A DNA stretch of 64,000 nt from the NCBI RefSeq assembly GCF_024346955.1, contig NZ_AP024883.1:434001-498000 (forward strand), given 5' to 3'. The translations under genes and the position numbers were made by a program. Origin of the DNA: Vibrio mangrovi. GTDB taxonomy: Bacteria > Pseudomonadota > Gammaproteobacteria > Enterobacterales > Vibrionaceae. This document shows, piece by piece, positions 19,996-38,292 of the stretch. The notes beneath the pieces are model-generated. The model saw nothing but the letters and a program-made list of their open reading frames with translations. It was not told the origin of the DNA and did no database searches. Numbering within the stretch: the first letter of the stretch is position 1; every line of letters starts with the position of its first letter.

Positions 19996-20246
19996 AGTTT
20001 AATAGGATGATTGATATATACCATATCCAAATGAGCAGTGTTATATGATGACGTTGGCTATCCCTCTTCTCTGCTTTTCCATGAGTATCTTCCAGCGCTT
20101 TTTTTGAAGGTCTTACTTTCTCGGTGTATCATGCGCCATTCTTTTTGATTGCACGTTTTTTTGATTGTGTGATGTGCTGTTGTTGTTTGTTCTGAGCTCG
20201 ATTCAGGGTTATGTGCTAAAGTGATTAAAATTAAGGAGTTGCAGTA
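19996..20246. other. Intergenic region between the NRPS locus and dusA
   Basis: AT-rich, with several T-runs. I see no convincing gene. The only long minus-strand frame overlaps the start of dusA and looks spurious. The dusA promoter is presumably here, but I could not pin -10/-35 boxes with confidence. AAGGAG at 20233-20238 is the dusA Shine-Dalgarno. Confidence 0.5.
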
Positions 20247-21236
20247 ATGAGTAGTAAGTTTAAGGCCAACAGATTTTCTGTAGCTCCGATGCTCGATTGG
20301 ACTGACCGTCATTGCCGGTACTTTCACCGGTTACTGACTTCGCAGGCGCTGTTGTATACCGAGATGGTGACAACTGGTGCGATTATTCATGGGAAAGGGG
20401 ACTTTCTGGCTTATCACGAAGCTGAACATCCTGTTGCTTTGCAGTTGGGTGGTTCTAATCCTCAGGATTTAGCGCATTGTGCGAAGCTCGCTCAGGAGCG
20501 GGGCTATGATGAAGTCAATCTCAATGTCGGATGTCCTTCGGATCGGGTTCAGAATGGCCGTTTTGGTGCCTGCCTGATGGCTGAGCCTCAATTGGTTGCC
20601 GAATGTGTGGCGGCCATGAAAGCGGAAGTTGATATTCCGGTGACAGTCAAAACAAGAATCGGGATTGATGATCTGGATTCTTACGAGTTTCTGACTGATT
20701 TCATCACCATTGTTTCCGAACAAGGGGGCTGTGAACAGTTTACCATTCATGCCCGAAAAGCGTGGCTCAGTGGTTTGAGCCCGAAGGAAAACCGGGAAAT
20801 CCCGCCTTTAGATTATCCCAGAGCCAATCAGATCAAACGCGATTTCCCACATCTGGTGATTGCGGTGAATGGTGGGATCAAAAGCCTCGAAGAGAGTAAA
20901 GTGCATCTGGAACACCTTGACGGGGTGATGATTGGGCGTGAAGCTTATCAAAACCCATATCTTTTAGCTGAAGTGGACCAACAAATTTTTGGTTTAGATA
21001 CTCCGGTGAAGAAGCGTACGCAGGTTGTGGAAGAAATGTATCCGTATATTGAATCTCAGCTATCGAAAGGGGCTTATCTCGGACATATTTCCCGTCATAT
21101 GATTGGGCTGTTTCAGAATATGCCCGGAGCTCGTCAGTGGCGTCGCTATATCAGTGAAAATGCACATAAGAAAGGTGCTGGTATTGAGGTTATTCAGGCA
21201 GCATTGCTGAAAATTCCTTCATCTTTAGATGTGTGA
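20247..21236 (+). CDS. dusA: tRNA-dihydrouridine(20/20a) synthase DusA
   Basis: An FMN-dependent reductase that forms dihydrouridine in the tRNA D-loop. At 329 aa it matches the E. coli DusA length and is alignable throughout: N-terminal [19 protein letters not shown] (FMN-binding start of the TIM barrel), [10 protein letters not shown] with the catalytic Cys96, [17 protein letters not shown], and [12 protein letters not shown] for phosphate binding. The C-terminal helical tRNA-binding region includes [15 protein letters not shown]. The start is supported by AAGGAG at a spacing of eight. It is followed by pspG as in E. coli, and in V. cholerae dusA sits at the same backbone position as far as I recall. 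Confidence 0.97.
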   Translation: MSSKFKANRFSVAPMLDWTDRHCRYFHRLLTSQALLYTEMVTTGAIIHGKGDFLAYHEAEHPVALQLGGSNPQDLAHCAKLAQERGYDEVNLNVGCPSDRVQNGRFGACLMAEPQLVAECVAAMKAEVDIPVTVKTRIGIDDLDSYEFLTDFITIVSEQGGCEQFTIHARKAWLSGLSPKENREIPPLDYPRANQIKRDFPHLVIAVNGGIKSLEESKVHLEHLDGVMIGREAYQNPYLLAEVDQQIFGLDTPVKKRTQVVEEMYPYIESQLSKGAYLGHISRHMIGLFQNMPGARQWRRYISENAHKKGAGIEVIQAALLKIPSSLDV

Positions 21237-21335
21237 ATTTGACCGTAGATTCGTCAGATTGACCAATAACAGGAAAGAAATTCAGAGTAAGGTTCAGTTA
21301 ACTGTGGTGAAACAGTCAGTTAAGGCCAATCGAAC

Positions 21336-21353
21336 TTGGCCTGATTTCTGCTT
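21336..21353 (+). promoter_or_regulatory. Sigma-54 promoter for pspG
   Basis: TTGGCCTGATTTCTGCTT has the -24 GG and -12 GC exactly ten bases apart, as required by RpoN. Transcription would begin near 21363, just ahead of the GGAG of pspG. E. coli pspG is RpoN/PspF-dependent, so site and gene agree. I did not find a clear PspF or IHF site by eye. Confidence 0.75.
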
Positions 21354-21381
21354 ATCTCTGAATAGATAGAGGAGAAGAATG

Positions 21382-21579
21382 ATGATGGAAGTGCTGTTTC
21401 TGCTGATCTTTGTTGGCGTACTGTTTTTTACCGGGCTGACTGTGCTCGGCGTTGTTTTGTCAATCGGGCTATCGTTTCTGTTTGTTCTGGCTTTTGGCAT
21501 GCTGGCTGTATTCTTGAAGATGTTGCCCTGGTTACTGATTATCATGATCGGGATTTGGCTGTTTAAGAAAAATACTTAG
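21382..21579 (+). CDS. pspG: Envelope stress (phage shock) protein PspG
   Basis: A small, highly hydrophobic inner-membrane protein of the phage-shock response. Three ATG codons lie in tandem (21379, 21382, 21385). GGAG at 21371-21374 is seven bases from the second, which I chose (65 aa); homologues start like the third (MEVLF). Two long membrane segments span roughly residues 3-50, with MLPWLLIIMIGIWLF near the end matching the KLLPWLL core of E. coli PspG. Placement after dusA and the sigma-54 site upstream support the call. It is shorter than E. coli PspG and lacks its charged C-terminal tail. Confidence 0.85.
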   Translation: MMEVLFLLIFVGVLFFTGLTVLGVVLSIGLSFLFVLAFGMLAVFLKMLPWLLIIMIGIWLFKKNT

Positions 21580-21705
21580 TTACTATAGTTATCAATAGTT
21601 CGATTTATATTTTATTTTTTTATAATAATAGAGAAAAGCTTAACTTTTCGACAATCCTCTTCCATGATGAAGTTAGCGTGTTGAAACTCAGCATGGAGAG
21701 ACAAG

Positions 21706-21942
21706 ATGACGCTTGAAGAACTGAGAACCCTGTATCGGGAAAACCTTCTGGTGGAAGCAATTGTTGAACCATTCTCTGACGATGGGATGTGGATTGTCGA
21801 GTTCAGACACGCGCACGGACGCTTTATTCTGTTAACCGATGAGCATGGAGAAGAGTGTCATTACAATAACTTAGATATGGCTTCTAAGTCCGCAATGGAT
21901 GTCGGTTTCAAACAGGTCAGAATTGAATCTTTAGATCTCTAG
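21706..21942 (+). CDS. Conserved small protein of unknown function (78 aa)
   Basis: A short soluble acidic protein with no membrane segment or cysteine cluster; I do not recognise a named domain. GGAGAG lies six to eleven bases before the ATG and codon use is like the neighbours, so it is probably real. The sequence alternates charged and aromatic residues (MWIVEFRHAHGRFILLTDEHGEE would span two beta strands), suggesting a small beta-rich fold. It sits between pspG and cysJ on the same strand, each separated by more than 80 bp, so it may be its own unit. Small proteins of this kind occur near cysJ in vibrios by my recollection; the function is unknown. Confidence 0.75.
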   Translation: MTLEELRTLYRENLLVEAIVEPFSDDGMWIVEFRHAHGRFILLTDEHGEECHYNNLDMASKSAMDVGFKQVRIESLDL

Positions 21943-22047
21943 CCCTTCTTACTTCCAAAAAGTTATAAAACATTCTCATCTATTCTTTCTTGTTATTAGT
22001 GAGCTTGGTTAATCTATCGTCATGCAATGAATAGGGAAGTCGTGACG

Positions 22048-23877
22048 ATGTCTTCAGCCAATAACAATATTTCTAATCGTGGTGGATTATTTTCCACACC
22101 ACTCAATGACACGCAACTGGGTCAGTTGCAACAAACTGTTTCACAATTATCTTCACAACAGCTGGCTTGGGTCAGTGGTTATTTTTGGGGATTAAGTCAG
22201 TCTCAGACCGATGGGAGTGCTAATGTTGCACCATCTCCGGTTGTAGCGGCGCAACCTGCTGGCAAGCTGACTATTATCTATGCTTCCCAAACCGGAAACG
22301 CTAAAAGTGTTGCTGAAGCTTTAGAACATGAAGCTCAGGCTCAGGGACTTCCTGTGCAGATTTTTGATGCCAGCGATTATAAAGGTAAAGATCTGGCGAA
22401 AGAAACACATGTCGTGATCGTTGCTTCAACGAATGGGGAAGGTGAAGCGCCGGATAATGCCCTTGAACTCCACGAGTTTTTACAGTCCAAGAAAGCGCCT
22501 AAATTGCCGAATCTGCAATATGGTGTGATTGGTCTGGGTGATTCAAGCTATGAATTCTTCTGTCAGACCGGTAAAGATTTTGATGCCTTCTTGTCTAAAC
22601 TGGGAGCAAAACCATTTCTGGAACGTGTTGACTGTGATGTTGACTATGATGTTCCGGCAGCAGACTGGCGTCAGAAGGCGTTGGATATTCTGAAAGAGTC
22701 TCTGTCGGCAGGTCAGGGAGAAGTGGTGCAGTTACCTGTCGCTCAGGCAGGCGGATCTTCTGTTGAATATACTAAGCAGAAACCATACACCGCAGCGCTG
22801 TTAACCAGCCAGAAAATCACCGGTCGTGATTCAGGTAAAGATGTACGTCATGTTGAAATTGATCTGGAAGGTTCCGGTATCACTTATCAGCCCGGAGATG
22901 CATTAGGTGTTTGGTACGAAAACGATCCTGAGTTAGCCAGCCAGATTCTCAGCAGTGTCGGTCTGTCTGGGGTGGAAAGTGTTGATGTTGATGGCGAAAG
23001 CATCTCCATTCATAGTGCCCTGATTCATCAGTTTGAAATTACTTCGTCTAACCCGCAGTTTGTTTCCCGTGTGGCAGAGCTGTCTGACTCTGATGTTCTG
23101 AAAGGACTGACTGAAGACAAAAATAAACTGCGTGAGTATTCATCCAATACTCAGATTATTGATGTATTGAAGGATGCGACAGTCAAATTGTCAGCGGATG
23201 AGCTGGTGGGATTATTGCGTCGCCTGACTCCTCGTCTTTACTCGATCGCATCCAGCCAAAGCGAAGTTGATGAAGAAGTTCATCTGACGGTTGGTCTGGT
23301 TGAATATGATCAGGATGGAGAAGTACGTCAGGGTGGTGCGTCCGGATTTTTGACCCGTCGTCTTGAAGAAGGCGAAAGCGTAAAAGTTTTCATTGAACAC
23401 AATAATAACTTCAAGCTGCCTCAGGATGATGCAACGCCAATTATCATGGTTGGTCCGGGAACCGGGATTGCACCATTTCGAAGTTTTATCCAGGAAAGAG
23501 ATAACCGTGGCGCATCAGGCGAGAACTGGTTGTTCTTCGGTGACAGAACATTCACACAAGATTTTCTCTATCAGGTTGAATGGCAGAAGTATCTGAAATC
23601 TGGCGTTCTGACGCATATGGATGTTGCCTTTAGCCGTGATCAGGCAGAAAAAGTTTATGTTCAGCATCGGATTCTGGAAAAAGCAGAGCAAGTCTGGCAG
23701 TGGCTTCAAAATGGTGCCTATGTTTATGTTTGCGGTGATGCGACCCATATGGCAAAAGATGTTCATGAAGCATTGATTACTATTGCTGAGCAGCAAGGTG
23801 GTCTTGGTCGTGAACAGGCAGAAGAATATATCAATGAACTCCGTAAAGCGAAGCGTTATCAAAGGGATGTCTACTAA
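22048..23877 (+). CDS. cysJ: Sulfite reductase (NADPH) flavoprotein alpha subunit CysJ
   Basis: Carries electrons from NADPH through FAD and FMN to CysI in assimilatory sulfite reduction (cytoplasmic alpha8-beta4 complex). I chose ATG 22048 (609 aa), with AGGGAAG eight bases upstream; an in-frame ATG at 22027 has no Shine-Dalgarno. Order: N-terminal helices; flavodoxin-like FMN domain starting [15 protein letters not shown] (about 75-220); connecting and FAD domain with [15 protein letters not shown] domain with [12 protein letters not shown] and the C-terminal RYQRDVY. E. coli CysJ has 599 aa. The stop overlaps the cysI ATG by one base. Expression is probably CysB-controlled, but no site was pinned. 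Confidence 0.97.
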   Translation: MSSANNNISNRGGLFSTPLNDTQLGQLQQTVSQLSSQQLAWVSGYFWGLSQSQTDGSANVAPSPVVAAQPAGKLTIIYASQTGNAKSVAEALEHEAQAQGLPVQIFDASDYKGKDLAKETHVVIVASTNGEGEAPDNALELHEFLQSKKAPKLPNLQYGVIGLGDSSYEFFCQTGKDFDAFLSKLGAKPFLERVDCDVDYDVPAADWRQKALDILKESLSAGQGEVVQLPVAQAGGSSVEYTKQKPYTAALLTSQKITGRDSGKDVRHVEIDLEGSGITYQPGDALGVWYENDPELASQILSSVGLSGVESVDVDGESISIHSALIHQFEITSSNPQFVSRVAELSDSDVLKGLTEDKNKLREYSSNTQIIDVLKDATVKLSADELVGLLRRLTPRLYSIASSQSEVDEEVHLTVGLVEYDQDGEVRQGGASGFLTRRLEEGESVKVFIEHNNNFKLPQDDATPIIMVGPGTGIAPFRSFIQERDNRGASGENWLFFGDRTFTQDFLYQVEWQKYLKSGVLTHMDVAFSRDQAEKVYVQHRILEKAEQVWQWLQNGAYVYVCGDATHMAKDVHEALITIAEQQGGLGREQAEEYINELRKAKRYQRDVY

Positions 23878-25610
23878 TGAGTGCTAATCAAGAAACCAAG
23901 AATCAAGAAGTATTGGGACAAGTGCTGGGGCCATTGTCTGATAACGAACGCCTGAAAAGAGAAAGTAATTTTTTACGCGGTACGATCGAGCAGGATCTTC
24001 AGGATCTGTTAACCGGCGGGTTTACCGCAGATAACTTTCAGCTGATCCGTTTCCACGGGATGTATCAGCAAGACGATCGTGACATTCGTGCCGAACGGGC
24101 CAAGCAAAAGCTCGAGCCGCTACATAATGTGATGTTACGTGCGCGGATGCCTGGTGGCATCATTCAGCCACAACAATGGCTGGCGATTGATAAGTTTGCG
24201 ACAGAACATACACTGTATGGCAGTATTCGTCTGACAACCCGGCAAACTTTCCAGTTCCACGGTGTGCTGAAACCGAAAATCAAACTGATGCACCAGACAC
24301 TGAATCAGATCGGTATCGATTCTATTGCGACTGCTGGTGATGTGAACCGTAATGTGCTGTGTACGTCGAATCCGGTTGAATCTGAGCTTCATCAGGAAGC
24401 TTATGAATGGGCCAAGAAAATCAGCGAACACTTGCTGCCGAAGACGCGTGCTTATGCTGAGATCTGGCTGGATGGTGAGAAACTGGAAACGACCGATGAA
24501 GAACCGATTCTGGGCAGTAACTATCTGCCGCGGAAGTTTAAAACCACGGTTGTTATTCCACCACATAACGATATTGATGTTCATGCCAACGATCTGAATT
24601 TTGTGGCGATTGCCGAGGAAGGAAAGCTGGTTGGCTTTAATGTGCTGGTGGGTGGTGGTCTTGCCATGACTCACGGCGATACTTCGACATACCCCCGTCG
24701 TGCTGACGATTTTGGTTTTATTCCACTGGAAAAAACTCTTGAAGTTGCCGCGGCAGTTGTGACAACTCAGAGAGACTGGGGCAACCGTTCTAACCGTAAG
24801 AATGCCAAAACCAAATACACGCTAGATCGCGTTGGTATCGATGTATTTAAAGCAGAGGTCGAAAAACGAGCTGATGTGAAGTTTGCTGATAGTCGGCCAT
24901 ATGAGTTTACAAGTCGTGGTGATCGTATCGGATGGGTTGAAGGAATTGATGGTAAGTTCCACCTGGCTCTCTTTATTGAAAATGGCCGATTACTGGATTA
25001 TCCGAATAAGCCGCTAAAAACAGGTGTGGCTGAAATCGCGAAAATTCACCAGGGCGATTTTCGGATGACTGCCAATCAGAACCTGATCGTTGCCGGTGTG
25101 CCTGCTGAGCAGAAGGATCAGATTGAAGCGATAGCAAGAGCGCACGGTTTGATGGATGACAGCGTCAGTGAGCAACGTAAAAACTCAATGGCCTGTGTGG
25201 CATTCCCAACTTGTCCGCTGGCGATGGCCGAAGCTGAACGTTTCTTACCGGAGTTTGTCACAGAAGTTGAAGGTATTCTGGAAAAACATAATCTGGAAAA
25301 AGATGAAAACATCATTTTACGGGTGACAGGATGCCCGAATGGTTGTGGTCGTGCCATGCTGGCAGAAATTGGTTTAGTCGGAAAAGCTCCGGGGCGTTAT
25401 AACTTACACCTTGGCGGTAACCGCGCCGGGACGCGTGTTCCGAAAATGTATAAAGAAAATATTACTGAAAAACAAATATTAGAAGAGATCGACCAACTGA
25501 TTGGACGTTGGGCGAAAGAACGTCACGAAGGCGAATATTTCGGTGATTTCACGATTCGAAGCGGAATCATTGAAGAAGTCGTCGTATCAAAGAGGGATTT
25601 CCATGCCTGA
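23877..25610 (+). CDS. cysI: Sulfite reductase (NADPH) hemoprotein beta subunit CysI
   Basis: The siroheme/[4Fe-4S] subunit that reduces sulfite to sulfide in cysteine biosynthesis. At 577 aa it is close to the usual 570. The ferredoxin-like half contains [16 protein letters not shown]. The cluster/siroheme ligands are seen as [17 protein letters not shown] and [15 protein letters not shown], giving the two CX5C / CX3C cysteine pairs of the family. The ATG overlaps the cysJ stop (TAATG), showing translational coupling. The 3' end overlaps cysH by eight bases. Confidence 0.97.
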   Translation: MSANQETKNQEVLGQVLGPLSDNERLKRESNFLRGTIEQDLQDLLTGGFTADNFQLIRFHGMYQQDDRDIRAERAKQKLEPLHNVMLRARMPGGIIQPQQWLAIDKFATEHTLYGSIRLTTRQTFQFHGVLKPKIKLMHQTLNQIGIDSIATAGDVNRNVLCTSNPVESELHQEAYEWAKKISEHLLPKTRAYAEIWLDGEKLETTDEEPILGSNYLPRKFKTTVVIPPHNDIDVHANDLNFVAIAEEGKLVGFNVLVGGGLAMTHGDTSTYPRRADDFGFIPLEKTLEVAAAVVTTQRDWGNRSNRKNAKTKYTLDRVGIDVFKAEVEKRADVKFADSRPYEFTSRGDRIGWVEGIDGKFHLALFIENGRLLDYPNKPLKTGVAEIAKIHQGDFRMTANQNLIVAGVPAEQKDQIEAIARAHGLMDDSVSEQRKNSMACVAFPTCPLAMAEAERFLPEFVTEVEGILEKHNLEKDENIILRVTGCPNGCGRAMLAEIGLVGKAPGRYNLHLGGNRAGTRVPKMYKENITEKQILEEIDQLIGRWAKERHEGEYFGDFTIRSGIIEEVVVSKRDFHA

Positions 25611-26379
25611 TAGTGTGCTATACAAGCCGCAACTTTCAGAGCTACTCACAATGACAAAAGTGGAGCAGTCGCTTCATCTGGCGGAGTTGAACGGGTATCT
25701 GGAAAGTTTGTCGGCACAGGAAAGGATCGTCTGGGCATTTGAGAATTTACAGGGAACATTTGCAGTCTCCTCTAGCTTTGGTATTCAAGCTGCATTGATG
25801 TTGCACCTGGTTTCTCAAGTCAAAAAAGATGTTCCTATTATATTGACTGATACGGGGTATATGTTTCCTGAAACATACCAGTTCATTGACCAGTTGACGG
25901 AAAGATTGGATCTGAACCTGAAAATATATCGTGCGGAAATCACGCCAGCCTGGCAGGAGGCTCGTTACGGTAAATTATGGGAGCAGGGTGTTCAGGGAAT
26001 TGAGCAGTACAACCGCCTGAATAAAGTTGAGCCTATGAGAAGGGCACTTCGGGAACTGGAAGTAGGAACATGGTTTTCCGGATTACGCCGGGAGCAGTCT
26101 CAGTCTCGTGCGAATCTGCCGGTTCTTGCAATTCAGAATGGTGTATTTAAGTTCTTACCAGTGATTGACTGGACGAATAAAGATGTTCATTACTATCTGA
26201 AAGAGTACGATTTGCCTTATCACCCATTATGGGATGAAGGTTACCTTTCTGTCGGTGATGTTCATACAACCCGAAAATGGGAACCGGGAATGGCAGAAGA
26301 AGAAACTCGCTTCTTCGGCTTAAAACGAGAGTGCGGTCTTCATGAGGATAGTGGGGAAGCCGACGGTTCGGGAATTTAA
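25603..26379 (+). CDS. cysH: Phosphoadenosine phosphosulfate (PAPS) reductase CysH
   Basis: Thioredoxin-dependent reduction of PAPS to sulfite, the step before CysJI. The start is ATG 25603 (258 aa), overlapping the cysI stop, with AGAGGG seven bases upstream; the longer upstream frame only reads through cysI. Motifs: [14 protein letters not shown] (PP-loop-like PAPS site), [26 protein letters not shown] and the catalytic C-terminal KRECGLHED. The single ECGLH cysteine without the extra CC pairs marks it as a PAPS rather than an APS reductase. Last gene of cysJIH, followed by a strong terminator. Confidence 0.96.
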   Translation: MPDSVLYKPQLSELLTMTKVEQSLHLAELNGYLESLSAQERIVWAFENLQGTFAVSSSFGIQAALMLHLVSQVKKDVPIILTDTGYMFPETYQFIDQLTERLDLNLKIYRAEITPAWQEARYGKLWEQGVQGIEQYNRLNKVEPMRRALRELEVGTWFSGLRREQSQSRANLPVLAIQNGVFKFLPVIDWTNKDVHYYLKEYDLPYHPLWDEGYLSVGDVHTTRKWEPGMAEEETRFFGLKRECGLHEDSGEADGSGI

Positions 26380-26395
26380 TTTTCGTCCTGATTAT

Positions 26396-26421
26396 AAAAA
26401 GCTGCAATGGCAGCTTTTTTT
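26396..26421 (+). terminator. Rho-independent terminator of cysJIH
   Basis: AAAAAGCTGC, loop AATG, GCAGCTTTTTTT. It has a GC-containing stem with A-tract and T-tract on either side, so it could also stop antisense transcripts. Located 17 bp after the cysH stop. Confidence 0.9.
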
Positions 26422-26554
26422 ATGTCTTACTCACCTAAAAAGAATAATTCTGTGGATAACTTGTGACTTAACTTTGAGTAAAGTGGGATAAATAAGCCAT
26501 TGGAGGATTATTCATCGGTTAGACGTTATTTTTGTATTTTTTGTCAGAAAACAC

Positions 26555-26582
26555 TTGCGAATGTGATTCGGATCTCTATAAT
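26555..26582 (+). promoter_or_regulatory. rRNA operon 1 promoter P1
   Basis: TTGCGA at 26555-26560 and TATAAT at 26577-26582 with a 16-base spacer, preceded by an AT-rich stretch resembling an UP element and followed by a GC-rich GCGCAC discriminator, as expected for a stringently controlled rRNA promoter. Confidence 0.75.
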
Positions 26583-26670
26583 GCGCACTCGTTGACAGGG
26601 CAAGGTTCTTAAGGAATATGAGTCAGGTCAGCAGGGTCAGAAAGATGGCTGAGAAAATTTAAAAAAGTGT

Positions 26671-26698
26671 TTGACACTAGAATTTATCTCGCTAGAAT
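26671..26698 (+). promoter_or_regulatory. rRNA operon 1 promoter P2
   Basis: Consensus TTGACA at 26671-26676 and TAGAAT at 26693-26698 with a 16-base spacer. It lies about 116 bp after P1 and about 230 bp before the 16S 5' end, the usual tandem P1/P2 arrangement. Confidence 0.8.
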
Positions 26699-26705
26699 GG
26701 CCGCC

Positions 26706-26746
26706 TCTTCAAACGATGAACGTTTCGAAGAATTGCTCTTTAACAA
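26706..26746 (+). promoter_or_regulatory. rRNA leader antitermination site (boxB-like hairpin and boxA), operon 1
   Basis: A stem of CTTC-AAACG against CGTTT-C-GAAG (26706-26730) is followed directly by boxA TGCTCTTTAACAA (26734-26746), the Nus-factor binding element that prevents Rho termination in rRNA operons. From boxA on the leader is identical to that of operon 2. Confidence 0.8.
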
Positions 26747-26931
26747 TATAGACCAATCAATCTGTGTGGGCACTCGTCGATAAACATCCAAAAGATTTTA
26801 TCAATGATACGAGTGACCAACCGAACCGAGATTCTTTCGGGAATTGAAGTTCAGCACAGTCAATTCAGTCTTACATTTATGTAAGACGAACAGTATTCAT
26901 TGAGCCGAAGCTTCAGCTTCAAAAAAACTTT

Positions 26932-28473
<1,542 letters not shown>

Positions 28474-28535
28474 CGTAAAGATGTTGTTGTATGAGTGTTC
28501 ACACAGATTGATTTGGTTTATAGAGAAGAGATTTT

Positions 28536-28612
28536 GGGTCTGTAGCTCAGGTGGTTAGAGCGTTCGCCTGATAAGCGAGAGGTCGGTGGTTCAAGTCCAC
28601 TCAGACCCACCA
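28536..28612 (+). tRNA. ileT: tRNA-Ile (GAU), rrn operon 1 spacer
   Basis: 77 bases including encoded CCA. The acceptor GGGTCTG pairs with CAGACCC, and the anticodon loop CTGATAA gives GAT. Standard 16S-23S spacer tRNA. Confidence 0.97.
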
Positions 28613-28707
28613 AATTTCCTTCTGCTGTGTTAAGTTATTCGTCGCATATTATTGATATGCTTCCTCATAACTTGCCTTGCATAAGAAAATTTGCAATATG
28701 CCGCGAT

Positions 28708-28783
28708 GGGGCTATAGCTCAGCTGGGAGAGCGCCTGCCTTGCACGCAGGAGGTCTGCGGTTCGATCCCGCATAGCTCCACCA
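28708..28783 (+). tRNA. alaT: tRNA-Ala (UGC), rrn operon 1 spacer
   Basis: 76 bases with encoded CCA. Acceptor GGGGCTA/TAGCTCC (one G-T pair), anticodon TGC. Identical to the copy at 34360-34435. Confidence 0.97.
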
Positions 28784-29100
28784 TCTTTAAGTGTTCTTTT
28801 TTAGAGTGTTAAGAAAGAGAATATTTAGAAATGGTTTTGCTTTGAATGAAGTAAAATCTTGCTCTTTAACAATTTGGAAAGCTGACAAAGTAATGGTTGT
28901 TTTTAAAGAAACAACAGATTACTTGTAAAAGTTCTCAATACTTTCTCGAAAGAGAAAGACCAACACAATCAAGTGTTCTTGGAATACATTTAATGTATGT
29001 ATTCAATTGAGTCCGGCAAAACCAGTCTCTCGCTCATGTAAATCAATGAGAGACAACTTTGGTTGCTGACAGTGCAATCTGAAACTTCTTCGGGTTGTAT
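28784..29100 (+). other. 16S-23S spacer 3' part with second boxA (operon 1)
   Basis: No gene. It carries a second boxA-like GCTCTTTAACAATTTGG near 28861 and the sequence that pairs with the 23S 3' flank for RNase III processing. Nearly identical to 34640-34881 of operon 2 apart from small indels in a T/A run (about 28910 versus 34681). Confidence 0.75.
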
Positions 29101-31989
<2,889 letters not shown>

Positions 31990-32068
31990 ACAACACCGAA
32001 GGGGTTTTAGGGCTCTGAAGAGACTTGATTGTGGATATGAGAATACAGCTTTCCGGATTAGAAGAATT

Positions 32069-32188
32069 TGCCTGGCGGCCATAGCGTTTTGGACCCACCT
32101 GATTCCATGCCGAACTCAGAAGTGAAACGAAACAGCGCCGATGGTAGTGTGGGGTCTCCCCATGTGAGAGTAGGTCATCGCCAGGCTT
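32069..32188 (+). rRNA. rrf: 5S ribosomal RNA (operon 1)
   Basis: 120 bases, TGCCTGGCGGCC at the 5' end pairing with CGCCAGGC near the 3' end, with the conserved CCATGCCGAACTCAGAAGTG. Confidence 0.97.
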
Positions 32189-32285
32189 TAATTATCGTTT
32201 TCAGGTTGAGATAAACCCGGAAACATGCTTGCTTCTTCAGGAAGCAGGTCACCATAAAGCTTTTCAGAAAGATGAAAGTTTTATG

Positions 32286-32313
32286 TTGACTTTCGAAGTA
32301 GGTAGCGTATTAT
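32286..32313 (+). promoter_or_regulatory. rRNA operon 2 promoter
   Basis: TTGACT at 32286-32291 and TATTAT at 32308-32313, 16-base spacer, in the short gap between the operon-1 5S gene and the operon-2 leader. No second promoter comparable to operon 1 P1/P2 was seen, so operon 2 may also be read through from operon 1. Confidence 0.65.
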
Positions 32314-32350
32314 ACGCCTCCTGCCAAGGTGCTAAGGCACTGAAAGCAAA

Positions 32351-32362
32351 GCTCTTTAACAA
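32351..32362 (+). promoter_or_regulatory. boxA antitermination element, operon 2 leader
   Basis: GCTCTTTAACAA, identical to operon 1. The leader is the same in both operons from here to the 16S gene (offset 5616 bp). Confidence 0.75.
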
Positions 32363-32547
32363 TATAGACCAATCAATCTGTGTGGGCACTCGTCGATAAA
32401 CATCCAAAAGATTTTATCAATGATACGAGTGACCAACCGAACCGAGATTCTTTCGGGAATTGAAGTTCAGCACAGTCAATTCAGTCTTACATTTATGTAA
32501 GACGAACAGTATTCATTGAGCCGAAGCTTCAGCTTCAAAAAAACTTT

Positions 32548-34089
<1,542 letters not shown>

Positions 34090-34151
34090 CGTAAAGATGT
34101 TGTTGTATGAGTGTTCACACAGATTGATTTGGTTTATAGAAGTAGCGCAAT

Positions 34152-34227
34152 GTCCCGTTCGTCTAGAGGCCTAGGACACCGCCCTTTCACGGCGGTAACA
34201 GGGGTTCGACTCCCCTACGGGATACCA
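34152..34227 (+). tRNA. tRNA-Glu (UUC), rrn operon 2 spacer
   Basis: 76 bases with CCA. Acceptor GTCCCGT/ACGGGAT, anticodon TTC within CCTTTCACG. Confidence 0.97.
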
Positions 34228-34245
34228 CTTTCCTGAAGTGAAAAG

Positions 34246-34321
34246 GGGTCGTTAGCTCAGCTGGTAGAGCAGTTGGCTTTTAACCAATTGGTCACAGGTT
34301 CGAATCCTGTACGACCCACCA
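34246..34321 (+). tRNA. tRNA-Lys (UUU), rrn operon 2 spacer
   Basis: 76 bases with CCA. Acceptor GGGTCGT/ACGACCC, anticodon TTT in the loop CTTTTAA. Confidence 0.97.
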
Positions 34322-34359
34322 TTTTCTTAGGAAGTTAGCTTTATTTAAGCACTCAAGAT

Positions 34360-34435
34360 GGGGCTATAGCTCAGCTGGGAGAGCGCCTGCCTTGCACGCA
34401 GGAGGTCTGCGGTTCGATCCCGCATAGCTCCACCA
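34360..34435 (+). tRNA. tRNA-Ala (UGC), rrn operon 2 spacer
   Basis: 76 bases with CCA, identical to the operon-1 spacer tRNA-Ala. Confidence 0.97.
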
Positions 34436-34448
34436 TCTTGAACAAAGT

Positions 34449-34524
34449 GGGCGATTAGCTCAGTTGGGAGAGCACCTGCCTTACAAGCAGGGGGTCACTG
34501 GTTCGAACCCGGTATCGCCCACCA
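34449..34524 (+). tRNA. tRNA-Val (UAC), rrn operon 2 spacer
   Basis: 76 bases with CCA. Acceptor GGGCGAT/ATCGCCC, anticodon TAC in CCTTACAAG. Confidence 0.97.
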
Positions 34525-34881
34525 CTTTCTAAATATTTTTGGTCCGAATGTCCAAACCACCTGCTGATGTTGTTGTGGTTCGGTTTTTTGGCGCCGAAAG
34601 TCATTAGAAAGTGTTGCCTGACTCTCAGGAATAACACATTGCTCTTTAACAATTTGGAAAGCTGACAAAGTAATGGTTGTTTTTTTAAGAAACAACAGAT
34701 TACTTGTAAAAGTTCTCAATACTTTCTCGAAAGAGAAAGACCAACACAATCAAGTGTTCTTGGAATACATTTAATGTATGTATTCAATTGAGTCCGGCAA
34801 AACCAGTCTCTCGCTCATGTAAATCAATGAGAGACAACTTTGGTTGCTGACAGTGCAATCTGAAACTTCTTCGGGTTGTAT
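34525..34881 (+). other. 16S-23S spacer 3' part with second boxA (operon 2)
   Basis: No gene. After a unique stretch of roughly 115 bases, the sequence from GCTCTTTAACAATTTGG near 34641 to the 23S start repeats the operon-1 spacer. Confidence 0.7.
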
Positions 34882-37770
<2,889 letters not shown>

Positions 37771-37849
37771 ACAACACCAAAGGGGTTTTAGGGCTCTGAA
37801 GAGACTTGATTGTGAATATGAGAATACAGCTTTCCGGATTAGAAGAATT

Positions 37850-37969
37850 TGCTTGGCGGCCATAGCGTTTTGGACCCACCTGATTCCATGCCGAACTCAG
37901 AAGTGAAACGAAACAGCGCCGATGGTAGTGTGGGGTCTCCCCATGTGAGAGTAGGTCATCGCCAGGCTT
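37850..37969 (+). rRNA. rrf: 5S ribosomal RNA (operon 2)
   Basis: 120 bases. Differs from the operon-1 copy by C to T at position 4 (TGCTTGG instead of TGCCTGG), which turns a helix-I C-G pair into a G-U pair. Confidence 0.97.
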
Positions 37970-38059
37970 ACATTATGTTTTTGTCTTTGAGAAGATGAGA
38001 ACGAGGCTAAATGAAGCAGCAGTTGCATCAGACTTGATTTAGCAGACAGATTGAAAAGT

Positions 38060-38136
38060 GGAGCGGTAGTTCAGTTGGTTAGAATACCGGCCTGTCACGC
38101 CGGGGGTCGCGGGTTCGAGTCCCGTCCGCTCCGCCA
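38060..38136 (+). tRNA. tRNA-Asp (GUC), distal to rrn operon 2
   Basis: 77 bases with CCA. Acceptor GGAGCGG/CCGCTCC, anticodon GTC in CTGTCAC. It lies 90 bp after the 5S gene and is probably part of the operon transcript. Confidence 0.97.
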
Positions 38137-38144
38137 CTTATTTG

Positions 38145-38174
38145 AAGCCTCAGTTGCAAGACTGGGGCTTTTTT
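38145..38174 (+). terminator. Rho-independent terminator of rrn operon 2 / tRNA-Asp
   Basis: AAGCCTCAGT, loop TGCAAG, ACTGGGGCTT followed by a run of T. Located nine bases after the tRNA-Asp CCA end. Confidence 0.88.
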
Positions 38175-38181
38175 ACGTTCT

Positions 38182-38285
38182 GGCGGCGGGTTCAGTGGGT
38201 TCACCTTTTATAGAAAGACCGCGGCCTGTTACACCGGGGGGCGCGCTGTCCTTTAAATGGAAAGGGAGTCCCGTCCGCTCCGCCA
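38182..38285 (+). pseudogene. Decayed tRNA-Asp copy
   Basis: The 3' end (GTCCCGTCCGCTCCGCCA) is identical to tRNA-Asp. A degenerate D-arm (GGGTTCAGTGGGTT) and anticodon arm (CGGCCTGTTACACCGG, loop now GTT) precede it, with insertions that break the fold. It is about 27 bases too long for a tRNA. Followed by a copy of the tRNA-Asp terminator. Confidence 0.7.
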
Positions 38286-38292
38286 CTTATTG

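Noticed and set aside
20058..20327. 89-codon minus-strand frame overlapping the dusA start
   Set aside because: No Shine-Dalgarno, low-complexity composition and overlap with a well-supported gene.
25501..25602. Upstream extension of cysH
   Set aside because: It reads through the cysI C-terminus in another frame; ATG 25603 has the better site and matches the family length.
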